DNA from: Pseudomonas baltica
GTDB taxonomy: Bacteria; Pseudomonadota; Gammaproteobacteria; Pseudomonadales; Pseudomonadaceae
Direction: 5' to 3'
Length of the DNA: 64,000 nt
Assembly: GCF_031880315.1 (NCBI RefSeq)
Contig: NZ_CP134771.1
Location: 4,242,501-4,306,500 of the forward strand
A program made the translations under genes and the position numbers. Under the pieces are notes generated by a model. That model was not told the DNA's origin and made no database searches. It saw only the letters and a list, made by a program, of their open reading frames with translations. Positions within the stretch are counted from its first letter, which is position 1; each line of letters begins with the position of its first letter. Positions 43,023 to 53,286 of the stretch are shown in pieces.

Positions 43023-43133
43023 CCCAAAGCTTCCATAGCGCTGATGCCAATCTCTCCCGGCCCCCGATTTGCGTGGCCTGCAGCCTTCACTAGGCTGTAG
43101 GCAGGCAGTCACCAATCATCATAGGTACGGGTT

Positions 43134-44258
43134 ATGAGCGTGGTTCAATCAAGCGCGCAGGCGAGCGAAGTGCTGGTCAGCTTTCGGGGCGTGCAAAAAA
43201 GCTACGACGGCGAAGCGCTGATCGTCAAAGACCTCAACCTGGATATCCGCAAAGGCGAATTCCTCACCCTGCTTGGCCCCTCGGGTTCCGGCAAGACCAC
43301 CAGCCTGATGATGCTGGCCGGGTTCGAGACACCCACCGCCGGTGAAATCCAGCTGGCCGGGCGCTCGATCAACAACGTGCCGCCACACAAGCGCGACATC
43401 GGCATGGTGTTCCAGAACTACGCGCTGTTCCCGCACATGACTGTCGCCGAGAACCTGGCGTTCCCGCTGTCGGTGCGCGGCCTGAGCAAGACCGACATCG
43501 CCGAGCGAGTCAAGCGCGTGCTCGGCATGGTCCAGCTCGACAGTTTCGCCTCGCGCTACCCGGCGCAGTTGTCCGGTGGCCAGCAGCAACGCGTCGCCCT
43601 GGCCCGCGCGCTGGTGTTCGAGCCGCAGTTGGTGCTGATGGACGAACCCCTCGGCGCGCTCGACAAGCAGCTGCGCGAGCACATGCAAATGGAGATCAAG
43701 CACATTCACCAGCGTCTGGGCGTGACCGTGGTCTACGTGACACACGACCAGGGCGAAGCGCTGACGATGTCTGACCGCGTGGCGGTGTTCCACCAGGGCG
43801 AGATCCAGCAGATCGCCGACCCGCGCACCCTCTATGAATCCCCCAGCAACACCTTTGTCGCCAACTTCATCGGCGAAAATAACCGCATCACCGGGCGGCT
43901 GCTCAGTCGCGCCGGCGATCAGTGCGTGGTGGGCCTGGCCCGTGGCGAGAAGGTCACCGCGCTGGCGGTCAATGTCGGCCAGATCGGTGACGAAGTGACC
44001 CTGTCGATCCGACCTGAACGTATCCGCCTCAATGGCCATAGCAACGAATGCGCCAACCGTTTTTCCGGGCGCGTCGCCGAGTTCATCTACCTGGGCGACC
44101 ACGTGCGCGTGCGTCTTGAGGTGTGTGGCAAAACCGATTTCTTCGTCAAGCAGCCGATCGCCGAGCTCGATCCGAGCCTGGCCGTGGGCGACGTAGTGCC
44201 ACTGGGCTGGCAGATCGAGCACGGCCGCGCGCTCGATCCGCTGCCCGACGCACCGTAA
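43134..44258 (+). CDS. agtA: ABC transporter ATP-binding protein AgtA
   Basis: 374 residues. Walker A GPSGSGKTTS (about 49-58), signature LSGGQQQRVALARAL (about 145-159), Walker B LVLMDEPLGALD (about 168-179), C-terminal TOBE domain (about 285-355). PotA/spermidine-putrescine class. In P. aeruginosa the AgtABCD importer takes up 4-aminobutyrate and delta-aminovalerate. First gene of the transporter operon, behind the 16-bp palindrome. Confidence 0.93.
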   Translation: MSVVQSSAQASEVLVSFRGVQKSYDGEALIVKDLNLDIRKGEFLTLLGPSGSGKTTSLMMLAGFETPTAGEIQLAGRSINNVPPHKRDIGMVFQNYALFPHMTVAENLAFPLSVRGLSKTDIAERVKRVLGMVQLDSFASRYPAQLSGGQQQRVALARALVFEPQLVLMDEPLGALDKQLREHMQMEIKHIHQRLGVTVVYVTHDQGEALTMSDRVAVFHQGEIQQIADPRTLYESPSNTFVANFIGENNRITGRLLSRAGDQCVVGLARGEKVTALAVNVGQIGDEVTLSIRPERIRLNGHSNECANRFSGRVAEFIYLGDHVRVRLEVCGKTDFFVKQPIAELDPSLAVGDVVPLGWQIEHGRALDPLPDAP

Positions 44259-44328
44259 CGATTACCTCTGCCGTTGTAAGAAAAACCATAAGAGATACAC
44301 CCAACCTGCACTCTGGAGAATCGATTAA

Positions 44329-45360
44329 ATGCTCAAGCATCTGAAGTTCACCGCCCTCACCCTGGGCATGCTGTGTGCGGCCCAGGCCATGGCCGCCGAC
44401 TTGACCGTGGTGTCGTTCGGTGGTGCCAACAAGGCCGCACAAGTCAAAGCGTTCTACGCGCCGTGGGAAGCTGCGGGCAACGGCAAGATCATCGCGGGCG
44501 AATACAACGGCGAAATGGCGAAGGTCAAAGCCATGGTCGACACCAAGAGCGTTGACTGGGATCTGGTTGAAGTTGAATCGCCCGAGCTGTCGCGCGGCTG
44601 CGACGAAGACATGTTCGAAACCCTCGACCCGAAACTGTTCGGCAATGGCAGCGACTACGTGAAGGGCGCTATCCAGACGTGCGGCGTCGGCTTCTTCGTG
44701 TGGTCCACTGTGCTGGCCTATAACGCCGACAAGCTCAAGACCGCACCGACCAGCTGGGCCGACTTCTGGGACACCCAGAAATTCCCTGGCAAACGTGGCC
44801 TGCGCAAAGGCGCCAAGTACACCCTCGAATTCGCGCTGATGGCCGACGGCGTAGCGCCCAAGGATGTCTACAAGGTCCTGGCCAGCAAAGACGGCCAGAA
44901 CCGCGCGTTCAAGAAACTCGACGAACTCAAGCCCAACATCCAGTGGTGGGAAGCTGGGGCCCAGCCGCCGCAGTACCTGGCCTCGGGTGACGTGGTCATG
45001 AGCTCGGCCTACAACGGTCGCATCGCTGCCGTGCAGAAAGACAGCAACCTCAAGGTGGTGTGGAACGGCGGGATCTACGACTTCGACGCCTGGGCTATCC
45101 CTAAAGGCGCGAAACACGCCGAAGAAGCGAAGAAGTTCATCGCCTACAGCGTTTCGCCCGAGCAACAGAAGATCTACTCCTCGAATATCGCCTACGGCCC
45201 GGCCAACAGCCAGGCGGTACCGCTGCTCGACAAAGGCATCCTCAAGGACATGCCGACCACGCCGGAGAACATCGCCAACCAGGTGCAGATCGACGTCAGC
45301 TTCTGGGCTGACAACGGCGAGCAACTGGAGCAACGCTTCAACGCCTGGGCTGCCAAGTAA
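44329..45360 (+). CDS. agtB: ABC transporter periplasmic binding protein AgtB
   Basis: 343 residues. Cleavable signal peptide (about 1-22, ending AMA|AD); mature part is a type-2 periplasmic binding protein with LTVVSFGGANKAAQVKAF at the start, a PotD-like family. Ligand by homology: 4-aminobutyrate/delta-aminovalerate. An AAGAAAAACC sequence a little upstream (around 44278) resembles the A-rich motif recognised by Hfq/Crc, which could place the operon under carbon catabolite repression. Followed directly by the permeases. Confidence 0.92.
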   Translation: MLKHLKFTALTLGMLCAAQAMAADLTVVSFGGANKAAQVKAFYAPWEAAGNGKIIAGEYNGEMAKVKAMVDTKSVDWDLVEVESPELSRGCDEDMFETLDPKLFGNGSDYVKGAIQTCGVGFFVWSTVLAYNADKLKTAPTSWADFWDTQKFPGKRGLRKGAKYTLEFALMADGVAPKDVYKVLASKDGQNRAFKKLDELKPNIQWWEAGAQPPQYLASGDVVMSSAYNGRIAAVQKDSNLKVVWNGGIYDFDAWAIPKGAKHAEEAKKFIAYSVSPEQQKIYSSNIAYGPANSQAVPLLDKGILKDMPTTPENIANQVQIDVSFWADNGEQLEQRFNAWAAK

Positions 45361-45432
45361 AGGTATCCGGTGGTAAAGCCGGCGCCTCCACCTAGGGGGC
45401 GTCGTTCTCGTCAAAGTCTTGCGGAGTACGTT

Positions 45433-46680
45433 ATGGCCATCGCAGTGCCCCTGACCCCGGTCACCGGCCCCACACTGAAGCAACGGCTGGCCCGCGCCGA
45501 GCGGCTCAACCGCTGGAAGGCCCAGGCGTTGATCGCGCCGTTGGTGCTGTTCTTGCTGCTGGTGTTCCTGGTGCCTATCGTGGCCTTGCTCTATAAGAGC
45601 GTCGGCAATCCGGAAGTGGTCGGCACGCTGCCGCGCACGGTCGCTGCCATGACCGCGTGGGATGGCAAGGGCCTGCCGGAAGAGATGACCTTCAAGGCGT
45701 TGAGCGAGGACCTGGCCGATGCGCGCAAGAATCAGCAATTGGGCGATCTGTCCAAGCGCTTGAACATGGAATCGGCGGGCTACCGCAGCCTGCTGATGAA
45801 AACCGCCAAGGCGCTGCCTTTCGAGGCCGCCCCTGGCTCTTATAAAGAAGCGCTGGAGGGTCTCGACGAACGTTGGGGCGATCCGGCGTACTGGCAAGTG
45901 ATCCGCCGTAACACCAGCAGCGTCACGCCCTATTATCTGCTGGCGGCGGTGGATCACCGGATCGACGATCTCGGCGAGCTGGCGCCCGCCACCCCGGATC
46001 AGGCGATCTACCTGGATATCTTCGCCCGCACCTTCTGGATGGGCCTAGTGATCACCGCCATCTGCCTGGCGCTGGCCTATCCGCTGGCTTACCTGCTGGC
46101 CAATCTGCCGACCCGGCAGAGCAACCTGTTGATGATCATGGTGCTGTTGCCGTTCTGGACTTCGATCCTGGTGCGGGTGGCGGCGTGGATCGTGCTACTG
46201 CAGTCGGGTGGGCTGATCAACAGCGCGTTGATGGCCATGGGCATCATCGACAAGCCGCTGGAACTGGTCTTCAACCGCGTGGGCGTGTACATCTCGATGG
46301 TACACATCCTGCTGCCGTTCATGATCCTGCCGATCTACAGCGTGATGAAGGGCATTTCGCCCACCTACATGCGTGCGGCGATTTCGCTGGGCTGCCATCC
46401 GTTCGCGAGTTTCTGGCGGGTGTATTTTCCGCAGACCTACGCAGGCGTCGGCGCGGGTTGCCTGTTGGTGTTCATTCTGGCGATCGGCTACTACATCACC
46501 CCGGCATTGCTGGGCAGCCCGAACGATCAGATGGTCAGCTACTTCGTGGCCTTCTATACCAACACCAGCATCAACTGGGGCATGGCCACGGCATTGGGCG
46601 GCTTGCTGCTGCTGGCCACGGTGGTGCTGTACCTGATCTATAGCCGCCTGGTCGGTGCCAGCCGCCTGCGCCTGAGCTGA
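45433..46680 (+). CDS. agtC: ABC transporter permease AgtC
   Basis: 415 residues from ATG 45433 (preceded by GCGGAG); a longer frame from 45370 adds a basic leader lacking homology. One TM near the N-terminus, a large periplasmic insert (about 60-190), then the BPD_transp_1 core with five TMs and the EAA-like MRAAISLGCHPFASFWRVYFPQT loop (about 315-337). Inner-membrane half of the importer, together with AgtD. Confidence 0.92.
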   Translation: MAIAVPLTPVTGPTLKQRLARAERLNRWKAQALIAPLVLFLLLVFLVPIVALLYKSVGNPEVVGTLPRTVAAMTAWDGKGLPEEMTFKALSEDLADARKNQQLGDLSKRLNMESAGYRSLLMKTAKALPFEAAPGSYKEALEGLDERWGDPAYWQVIRRNTSSVTPYYLLAAVDHRIDDLGELAPATPDQAIYLDIFARTFWMGLVITAICLALAYPLAYLLANLPTRQSNLLMIMVLLPFWTSILVRVAAWIVLLQSGGLINSALMAMGIIDKPLELVFNRVGVYISMVHILLPFMILPIYSVMKGISPTYMRAAISLGCHPFASFWRVYFPQTYAGVGAGCLLVFILAIGYYITPALLGSPNDQMVSYFVAFYTNTSINWGMATALGGLLLLATVVLYLIYSRLVGASRLRLS

Positions 46681-46691
46681 GGAGATAAGAA

Positions 46692-47513
46692 ATGCTGACC
46701 CCCTACATGTCGCCCATCGAGCGGGCGTGGTTTTACGGTTTGCGCATCCTCTGTGGATTGGTGCTGCTGTTCCTGATCCTGCCGGTGCTGGTGATCATCC
46801 CGTTGTCGTTCAACTCCGGCAGCTTTCTGGTCTATCCGCTGCAGGGATTTTCGCTGCACTGGTATCAGGACTTCTTCGGCTCGGCCGAGTGGATGCGCGC
46901 GCTGCGCAACAGCATCATCGTTGCCCCGGCGGCCACGGTGCTGGCGATGATCTTCGGCACCCTGGCGGCGATCGGCCTGACCCGTGGGGATTTTCCCGGC
47001 AAGTCGCTGGTGATGGCGTTGGTGATCTCACCGATGGTGGTGCCGGTGGTGATCATCGGGGTGGCGAGCTATCTGTTTTTCGCGCCGTTGGGCCTGGGCA
47101 ACAGTTTCTTCTCGCTGATCATCGTTCATGCGGTGCTGGGCGTGCCGTTCGTGATCATTACGGTGTCGGCGACGCTGCAGGGTTTCAATCACAATCTGGT
47201 GCGGGCCGCCGCAAGCCTCGGTGCTTCGCCGCTGACCGCCTTTCGTCGAGTGACGCTGCCGATGATCGCTCCTGGGGTAATTTCCGGCGCGTTGTTCGCG
47301 TTTGCTACGTCCTTCGATGAAGTGGTGGTCACGCTGTTCCTGGCTGGGCCCGAGCAGGCGACCTTGCCGCGGCAGATGTTCAGCGGTATCCGCGAAAACC
47401 TCAGCCCGACGATTGCGGCGGCGGCGACGTTGCTGATCGTGTTTTCGGTGATTTTGTTGCTGGTGCTGGAATGGCTGCGTGGGCGTGGGGAGAAGATGCG
47501 TACCGCTGCTTGA
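46692..47513 (+). CDS. agtD: ABC transporter permease AgtD
   Basis: 273 residues. Preceded by GAGGAGAT. Six TMs and the EAA loop LVRAAASLGASPLTAFRRVTLP (about 175-196) for contact with AgtA. PotC-type. Last gene of the agt operon; a REP pair follows. Confidence 0.93.
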   Translation: MLTPYMSPIERAWFYGLRILCGLVLLFLILPVLVIIPLSFNSGSFLVYPLQGFSLHWYQDFFGSAEWMRALRNSIIVAPAATVLAMIFGTLAAIGLTRGDFPGKSLVMALVISPMVVPVVIIGVASYLFFAPLGLGNSFFSLIIVHAVLGVPFVIITVSATLQGFNHNLVRAAASLGASPLTAFRRVTLPMIAPGVISGALFAFATSFDEVVVTLFLAGPEQATLPRQMFSGIRENLSPTIAAAATLLIVFSVILLLVLEWLRGRGEKMRTAA

Positions 47514-47534
47514 TCGGTGGCGGCTATTGGATCG

Positions 47535-47606
47535 CTTTCGCGGGCAAGCCTTGCTCCCACAGGCGTACACCGCACCATTGTGGGAGCCAGGCTTGCCCGC
47601 GAAGGG
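47535..47606. repeat. REP pair after agtD
   Basis: CTTTCGCGGGCAAGCCTTGCTCCCACAG and inverted TGTGGGAGCCAGGCTTGCCCGCGAAGG around a 16-nt loop, between agtD and rpe. Confidence 0.9.
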
Positions 47607-47702
47607 GCCCGCACTGACACACCCGAAAACCCGCACCTGCCCGTCACCCTCTGTCCTGGGCTACAATGCGCGCCACCGTGATTTCAGCCCTACAGGTGCG
47701 CC

Positions 47703-48377
47703 ATGCAGCCCTACGCAATTGCTCCTTCCATTCTCTCCGCAGATTTCGCCCGCCTGGGCGAAGAAGTCGACAACGTCATTGCCGCAGGCGGTGATTTCGT
47801 CCACTTCGATGTGATGGACAACCACTACGTGCCCAACCTCACCATCGGCCCGATGGTCTGTGCGGCGCTGCGCAAATATGGCATCAAGGCACCTATCGAT
47901 GTGCACCTGATGGTCAGCCCGGTCGATCGCATCATCGGCGATTTCATCGAGGCCGGCGCCACCTACATCACCTTCCATCCCGAAGCCACCCAGCACATCG
48001 ACCGCTCCCTGCAGTTGATCCGCGAAGGCGGTTGCAAGGCCGGGCTGGTGTTCAACCCGGCCACGCCGCTCAATTTGCTCGAATACGTCATGGACAAGGT
48101 CGACATGATCTTGCTGATGAGCGTCAACCCGGGCTTCGGCGGGCAGAAATTCATCCCTGGCACCCTGCAAAAACTGCGCGAGGCCCGCGCCTTGATCGAT
48201 GGCAGTGGCCGCGATATTCGCCTTGAAATCGACGGCGGCGTCAATTTGCACAATATTCGCGAAATCGCCGAGGCCGGTGCCGACACCTTTGTCGCCGGCT
48301 CGGCGATCTTCAACTCCCCCGATTACAAAGACACCATCGCCAAAATGCATGCCGAGCTCGCGCTGGCGCGCTCATGA
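47703..48377 (+). CDS. rpe: Ribulose-phosphate 3-epimerase
   Basis: 224 residues, TIM barrel: [16 protein letters not shown] (6-21), [12 protein letters not shown] with metal-binding residues (about 34-45), [19 protein letters not shown] (about 139-150), EIDGGV. Interconverts Ru5P and Xu5P. Overlaps gph by four bases; rpe-gph-trpE is a conserved order. Confidence 0.98.
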   Translation: MQPYAIAPSILSADFARLGEEVDNVIAAGGDFVHFDVMDNHYVPNLTIGPMVCAALRKYGIKAPIDVHLMVSPVDRIIGDFIEAGATYITFHPEATQHIDRSLQLIREGGCKAGLVFNPATPLNLLEYVMDKVDMILLMSVNPGFGGQKFIPGTLQKLREARALIDGSGRDIRLEIDGGVNLHNIREIAEAGADTFVAGSAIFNSPDYKDTIAKMHAELALARS

Positions 48378-49192
48378 GCAACCTGGCCCAGCTGTTCCCG
48401 GAGCATTTGCCGCGGGTGGTGATGTTCGACCTCGACGGCACCTTGGTCGATTCGGTGCCGGACCTTGCGGTCGCCGTGGACAAGATGCTGACCGAACTGG
48501 GCCGGGAACCCGCAGGCATTGAAGCGGTACGCATCTGGATCGGCAACGGCGCCAAGGTGCTGGTACGCCGCGCCCTGGCGGGCGGTCTGGAACATGACCA
48601 CATCGATGATGCCGAGGCCGCTCGGGCGCTTGAATTGTTCATGGCTCACTACGGCGACAGTCACGCGCTGACCACGCTGTATCCGGGCGTGGTCGAGACC
48701 CTCAAGTGGCTGCATAAAAAGCGCGTGAAAATGGCCCTGATCACCAACAAGCCGGAGCAGTTCGTCGCGCCGCTGCTGGATGAGCTGGGCCTGGGGCGTT
48801 TTTTCAAATGGATCATTGGCGGCGATACCCTCCCGCAACAAAAGCCTGATCCGGCCGCCTTGCTGTTCGTCATGAAAATGGCCAATGCGCGACCCCGGCA
48901 TGCGCTGTTCGTCGGCGACTCGCGCAGTGACGTGCTGGCGGCCAAGGCGGCTGGCGTGGCTTGCGTGGCCATGAGCTACGGCTACAATCACGGTCGGCCG
49001 ATCAGTGAAGAATCGCCGACGCTGGTCATCGATGACCTGCGCGCATTGATCCCCGGTTGCTTACCGGGAAGCGGTGCGCTAACGTTGGCCGCAATCGACT
49101 CCTCCCCGCAAAGAGATTCCATCGTGGTGGTCACTCGCAAACTCTGGATGAAAGTCATCAAGGCCCTGGCCCGCTGGCGTTGGCGCGCCTGA
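48374..49192 (+). CDS. gph: Phosphoglycolate phosphatase
   Basis: 272 residues. HAD motif [12 protein letters not shown] (about 17-27), motif II TNKPEQF, motif [14 protein letters not shown]. Removes phosphate from 2-phosphoglycolate formed in DNA repair or oxygenase side reactions. The catalytic domain ends near residue 225; the tail, which includes ALARWRWRA, looks like read-through into the trpE leader (see that entry). Confidence 0.95.
   Translation: MSNLAQLFPEHLPRVVMFDLDGTLVDSVPDLAVAVDKMLTELGREPAGIEAVRIWIGNGAKVLVRRALAGGLEHDHIDDAEAARALELFMAHYGDSHALTTLYPGVVETLKWLHKKRVKMALITNKPEQFVAPLLDELGLGRFFKWIIGGDTLPQQKPDPAALLFVMKMANARPRHALFVGDSRSDVLAAKAAGVACVAMSYGYNHGRPISEESPTLVIDDLRALIPGCLPGSGALTLAAIDSSPQRDSIVVVTRKLWMKVIKALARWRWRA
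49148..49192 (+). promoter_or_regulatory. Candidate trpE leader peptide within gph 3' end
   Basis: ATG AAA GTC ... TGG CGT TGG CGC GCC TGA reads [14 protein letters not shown], with two near-tandem Trp codons, in the gph frame and ending at the gph stop, 70 bases before trpE. GC-rich inverted repeats (GGCG/CGCC and CCGGC/GCCGG, 49174-49215) follow, as expected for attenuation. Attenuation of trpE has been reported for P. putida. Confidence 0.6.
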
Positions 49193-49261
49193 CTTTTGCC
49201 GCCGGCGCTGCCGGTTCGTTTGCCTACCTGACCGTTTTCCCCTCATGCCACGAGGCTGCTC

Positions 49262-50746
49262 ATGATCCGCGAAGAATTCCTGCGCTTGGCTGATGCCGGC
49301 TACAACCGTATCCCGCTCGCTCGCGAAACCCTGGCCGACTTCGACACGCCGCTGTCGATCTACCTGAAACTGGCCGACGCCCCCAACTCCTACCTGCTCG
49401 AATCCGTGCAAGGTGGCGAAAAATGGGGGCGCTATTCGATCATCGGCTTGCCGTGCCGTACCGTGTTGCGTGTGCATGACCACACGGTACGCATCACGCT
49501 CGATGGCGAAGAGATCGAGCGTCACGAGGTCGAGGATCCACTGGCGTTCGTCGAAACCTTCAAGGCCCGTTACCAGGTGCCGACGATCGCCGGTCTGCCG
49601 CGCTTCAATGGCGGTCTGGTGGGGTACTTCGGTTATGACTGCGTGCGCTATGTCGAAAAACGCCTGGGCAAGTGCCCCAATCCTGATCCGCTGGGCGTGC
49701 CGGACATCCTGTTGATGGTTTCCGATGCGGTGGTGGTGTTCGACAATCTGGCCGGCAAGATGCATGCGATCGTGTTGGCCGATCCCGAGCAGCCTGATGC
49801 ATTCGCCGCTGGCCAGGCTCAGCTCGATACGCTGATGGCCAAGCTGCGCGAGCCGATCACGCCCCGTCGGGGGCTGGATTTCAGCCGCGAGCAGGGTGCC
49901 GAACCGGTGTTCCGCTCAAGCTTCACCCAGGCCGACTATGAGCGCGCCGTCGACACCATCAAGGAATACATCCTGGCGGGCGACTGCATGCAGGTGGTGC
50001 CGTCGCAACGCATGACCATCGATTTCAAGTCGGCGCCGATCGACTTGTATCGCGCGCTGCGCTGCTTCAACCCGACGCCGTATATGTTCTTCTTCAATTT
50101 TGGCGATTTCCACGTGGTCGGCAGCTCGCCCGAGGTGCTGGTGCGGGTCGAGGATAATCTCATCACCGTGCGGCCCATCGCCGGTACGCGCCCACGCGGC
50201 GCCACCGAGGAGGCCGATGAAGCGCTGGCGGTCGATCTGTTGAGCGATGACAAGGAGATCGCCGAGCACTTGATGTTGATCGACCTGGGGCGCAACGACA
50301 CCGGTCGGGTGTCCGAGGTGGGCTCGGTGAAGTTGACCGAGAAGATGGTCATCGAGCGCTATTCCAACGTGATGCACATTGTGTCCAACGTCACCGGGCA
50401 TTTGAAGGAAGGCCTGACGGCGATGGATGCGTTGCGGGCGATTCTGCCGGCGGGCACCTTGTCGGGCGCACCGAAGATTCGCGCGATGGAAATCATCGAC
50501 GAGCTGGAGCCGGTCAAGCGTGGCGTGTATGGCGGGGCAGTGGGGTATTTTGCCTGGAACGGCAATATGGACACGGCCATCGCCATCCGTACCGCGGTGA
50601 TCAAGAACGGCGAGCTGCATGTGCAGGCGGGCGGCGGTATCGTGGCCGACTCGGTGCCGGCGCTGGAGTGGGAAGAAACCATCAACAAGCGCCGCGCCAT
50701 GTTCAAGGCGGTGGCGTTGGCGGAGCAGCCTGTTTCGGCTGACTGA
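49262..50746 (+). CDS. trpE: Anthranilate synthase component I
   Basis: 494 residues. N-terminal part carries the LLES (about 40-43) Trp-feedback motif, then chorismate-binding core: [27 protein letters not shown] (about 306-321), [12 protein letters not shown], and [18 protein letters not shown]. Joins with TrpG to make anthranilate from chorismate. Separate from trpGDC, with the esterase gene between, as in other fluorescent pseudomonads. Confidence 0.98.
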   Translation: MIREEFLRLADAGYNRIPLARETLADFDTPLSIYLKLADAPNSYLLESVQGGEKWGRYSIIGLPCRTVLRVHDHTVRITLDGEEIERHEVEDPLAFVETFKARYQVPTIAGLPRFNGGLVGYFGYDCVRYVEKRLGKCPNPDPLGVPDILLMVSDAVVVFDNLAGKMHAIVLADPEQPDAFAAGQAQLDTLMAKLREPITPRRGLDFSREQGAEPVFRSSFTQADYERAVDTIKEYILAGDCMQVVPSQRMTIDFKSAPIDLYRALRCFNPTPYMFFFNFGDFHVVGSSPEVLVRVEDNLITVRPIAGTRPRGATEEADEALAVDLLSDDKEIAEHLMLIDLGRNDTGRVSEVGSVKLTEKMVIERYSNVMHIVSNVTGHLKEGLTAMDALRAILPAGTLSGAPKIRAMEIIDELEPVKRGVYGGAVGYFAWNGNMDTAIAIRTAVIKNGELHVQAGGGIVADSVPALEWEETINKRRAMFKAVALAEQPVSAD

Positions 50747-50754
50747 TAGCTGAT

Positions 50755-50835
50755 AGCTGCGGAACGGGATCTGTCCGCGAAGTTTTTAAAGGCTTCAAGC
50801 GCTTCGCGGCAGAGCCCGCTCACACAGAGGGGCGG
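50755..50835. repeat. REP-like palindrome between trpE and estA
   Basis: GAACGGGATCTGTCCGCGAAG and CTTCGCGGCAGAGCCCGCTCACACAG are inverted around an AAA-rich loop; the genes converge here, so it may help end both transcripts. Confidence 0.65.
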
Positions 50836-50840
50836 TGGCT

Positions 50841-52697
50841 CTAGAACGTGATGTTCAACCCCGCTCCAGCCCCTTGCTGCACAACCCCCGCGCTTTTCTG
50901 CCAGCTATACGCCATCTGCAACGACCAATCCTGCGCCAATTGCAGCCGCAGCCCCAGGCTCGCACGATGGTGGCTGCCTGGCACTTGATAACCCGGCAGC
51001 GTGAAATCCAGCCCCGACAGCGTGTTCTGGCTGATGGTCAGTGCCTGTCGCTGATTATCGAACTCGCGTTCATGGCTGACCTCGCCATGCAACGACAGAC
51101 GCTTGGCAAGTGGCAGCGTCCCTTGCAGGCCGACACCCAGGCGCCGAGAGTGGCGTTGTTGATCGGCGAAGGTCAACGCCGTGGTGCGATCACCTTTTTC
51201 CCGGTAACCCTCGACGGTAGCGCGCCCATAGTGAGCGCTGACGAACGGCGACAAGTGCCAGGCGCTGTCGGGGCGCGCCAGATCGAAACCCAGGCGCCCG
51301 CCCGCAGCCACGGCAGAGCCCTGGGTTTCGCCCCGTTCAGTGCGGGTCTGAATGCCCAGCGCGAAGCGTCGCTGATTGTCGAAACGGGTCAGCCCGCCGC
51401 TGAGGGTCAGGTCGGCCCAGGCATGATTGCCCCGGTATTGGCTGAAGGCACTGAGCATATAGCTGTCCATCCGGTAACGAGAATCGGCGCTCCCCGCTTC
51501 CAATTGCTGATGCTCGAAACCGTTGGCGATCCCCAGCCGCCAATGCTCGCTCGGGCGATAGCTGGTGCCGACCAGCAATTGCTGCGCGTGCCCTTTGCCC
51601 TGCGCTGAGGTGCTTTGCGCATCATGGCGGATGGATTGATCGTTGGCCGCCAGCAGCACTTGCCATTCCCCGACGGGCTGCCAGGGGGTCTGCCATTGGC
51701 TGCGCAGTTCGTCCTGATGAGCACGCAGGCTGCCATGGGCCATCTCCGGCAGCAGGGTGATTTCCCACGGTGCGGCAAGCAGCGACCACGCATAATCGGC
51801 GATCAGGCGGTGGCCGGCCGTGGTGGGGTGGGCGGCGTCGTTGAACAGCAACTTGCTCGGGTCGGGGGTGGCGCTGTTGATACCGTATTGGGGGTGTTCA
51901 TCGCACAGCTGGCCATTGAAGCAGGTGGTCACAGCACCTTTGCCGGGTACCAGCCCGAACTGTACCGGGGCCGCTAGCACTTCCCCGAACAGGCCGGGAA
52001 TATTCAGTGGGATGACCTGGGCGTCGATACCTTTGAGGCCGTCGAGTAATTGCTGGTTGAAGGCGGCGGACCAGGGCGTCAGAAAATTACCCAGGCCGAT
52101 GGGGTAGACGCTTGGCGTATTGCCGAGATCGGGGAGCATCCACACCATTATCGTGCGGGCACCCGCCTGTTGCAGGGCCGCCACACTGGCGAGCAGTCGA
52201 TCGGCCGCCGCCTGGGCTTGCGCCACGCCAATCACTTTGCCTTGGATGAAGTCGTTGCCACCGCCGGTGAGGTAATAGAGGGCCTCGGGATCGGCACGCT
52301 GGCCGTTGCTCAGATAACCGGGGGTGTCCGGTGTGCCGGTGATAGTTTGCAGGATCTGGTCAGTGCGCCATCCACCAATCGCATGGTTGTTGCCGCCGGC
52401 CGGTTGGTCGGCGTGCACCGCCGGGCCAAGGCTGGCCTCGGCAATGCCCAGCCGGCGGCCCAGCAGCATCGGCGCGACTGGAGCGAAGGGCTCGCCTGGC
52501 TGATAGGTGGGGCCGATGCGGTTGGTAAAGCGCAGGTGGCTGCCAGGCGAAGCATCCGGGTCGGCGAAATGTCCGGCATCGCTCAGGCTGTCGCCGAATA
52601 CATGCAGGGATGAATAGGGCGCGCCCAGGCTGTCGGATGAACAGACAAGAGCGATGGCGAAGGTGCAAGTCGTGGCTGACAAGCGTGACATGAGCAT
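50841..52697 (-). CDS. estA: Autotransporter GDSL esterase EstA/EstP
   Basis: 618 residues from ATG 52697 (AGGA seven bases upstream); a longer frame upstream has no signal peptide. Signal peptide (~26 residues), GDSL passenger: FGDSLSDAG (Ser about 37), GGGNDFIQG (block III), NDAAHPTTAGH with Asp and His of the triad (about 305-315); a C-terminal 12-strand autotransporter barrel (about 355-618) ending in ...LNITF with terminal Phe. Surface esterase, linked in Pseudomonas to rhamnolipid and motility. Lies between trpE and trpG. Confidence 0.96.
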   Translation of the reverse strand: MLMSRLSATTCTFAIALVCSSDSLGAPYSSLHVFGDSLSDAGHFADPDASPGSHLRFTNRIGPTYQPGEPFAPVAPMLLGRRLGIAEASLGPAVHADQPAGGNNHAIGGWRTDQILQTITGTPDTPGYLSNGQRADPEALYYLTGGGNDFIQGKVIGVAQAQAAADRLLASVAALQQAGARTIMVWMLPDLGNTPSVYPIGLGNFLTPWSAAFNQQLLDGLKGIDAQVIPLNIPGLFGEVLAAPVQFGLVPGKGAVTTCFNGQLCDEHPQYGINSATPDPSKLLFNDAAHPTTAGHRLIADYAWSLLAAPWEITLLPEMAHGSLRAHQDELRSQWQTPWQPVGEWQVLLAANDQSIRHDAQSTSAQGKGHAQQLLVGTSYRPSEHWRLGIANGFEHQQLEAGSADSRYRMDSYMLSAFSQYRGNHAWADLTLSGGLTRFDNQRRFALGIQTRTERGETQGSAVAAGGRLGFDLARPDSAWHLSPFVSAHYGRATVEGYREKGDRTTALTFADQQRHSRRLGVGLQGTLPLAKRLSLHGEVSHEREFDNQRQALTISQNTLSGLDFTLPGYQVPGSHHRASLGLRLQLAQDWSLQMAYSWQKSAGVVQQGAGAGLNITF

Positions 52698-53127
52698 AGG
52701 GGCGGTCCTGTTGTTTTTGTTATGGCAGTGCTCATCCGTGAGCCCGGCAAGAGGCTGTTCCTCTGTCGCGCTGGGAAGGTAACAAGCGCAACGGGTAAGA
52801 AACGATTGGGAAACATTGCCCTGGGAGAGCCGAACCGGTGCCCAATCGCCGTATCGACAGGCTCGTCGCCGCCACGCTATACTCGGCCGCAATTGAGCCT
52901 CTGTTACCGCCCGATCGGTACCATGCCCGCCTGACGCTTCACCACAAACCGGTAGCTTCACGTTATGTGCAACGCAACGACCCTCACTCAGCAGTGGTGG
53001 CGCTTCCAATAGGAAGCGGCATGTCGTTGCGCCTTGAAAGCGCACTTGCCGCCGTCACGGGTGAGCAAGGTTCAGGTTTCAGATAACTCCCCCGGCACGG
53101 CGGCTCCAACCCTCAGGAGATTGCCCG
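52698..53127. other. Upstream region of estA, no gene recognised
   Basis: 430 bases containing the estA promoter region (minus strand) and the far upstream of trpG. No repeat, RNA or coding sequence was recognised. Confidence 0.5.
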
Positions 53128-53286
53128 ATGCCAGCGATACACCCTCTTTTCTGCCCACCGCCGGCACGCAGTCCCTGGCGGGAAGTACTCACGTCCCGTA
53201 TTCGGATTAATGCAGACGCACGTCGAGTGCCCATGTCGCGCTCGAACGCTCATAACATCAGTAGATTGGGTGCAGCATGCTTTTGA
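53128..53286 (+). CDS. Small upstream ORF overlapping trpG start
   Basis: 52 codons, [20 protein letters not shown]..., with a good AGGAGA site (53115-53120). It ends ten bases inside trpG, which itself has no clear ribosome site, so it could couple translation of trpG. It has one Trp codon, which weakens a classical leader-peptide reading. No homology recognised. Confidence 0.35.
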   Translation: MPAIHPLFCPPPARSPWREVLTSRIRINADARRVPMSRSNAHNISRLGAACF

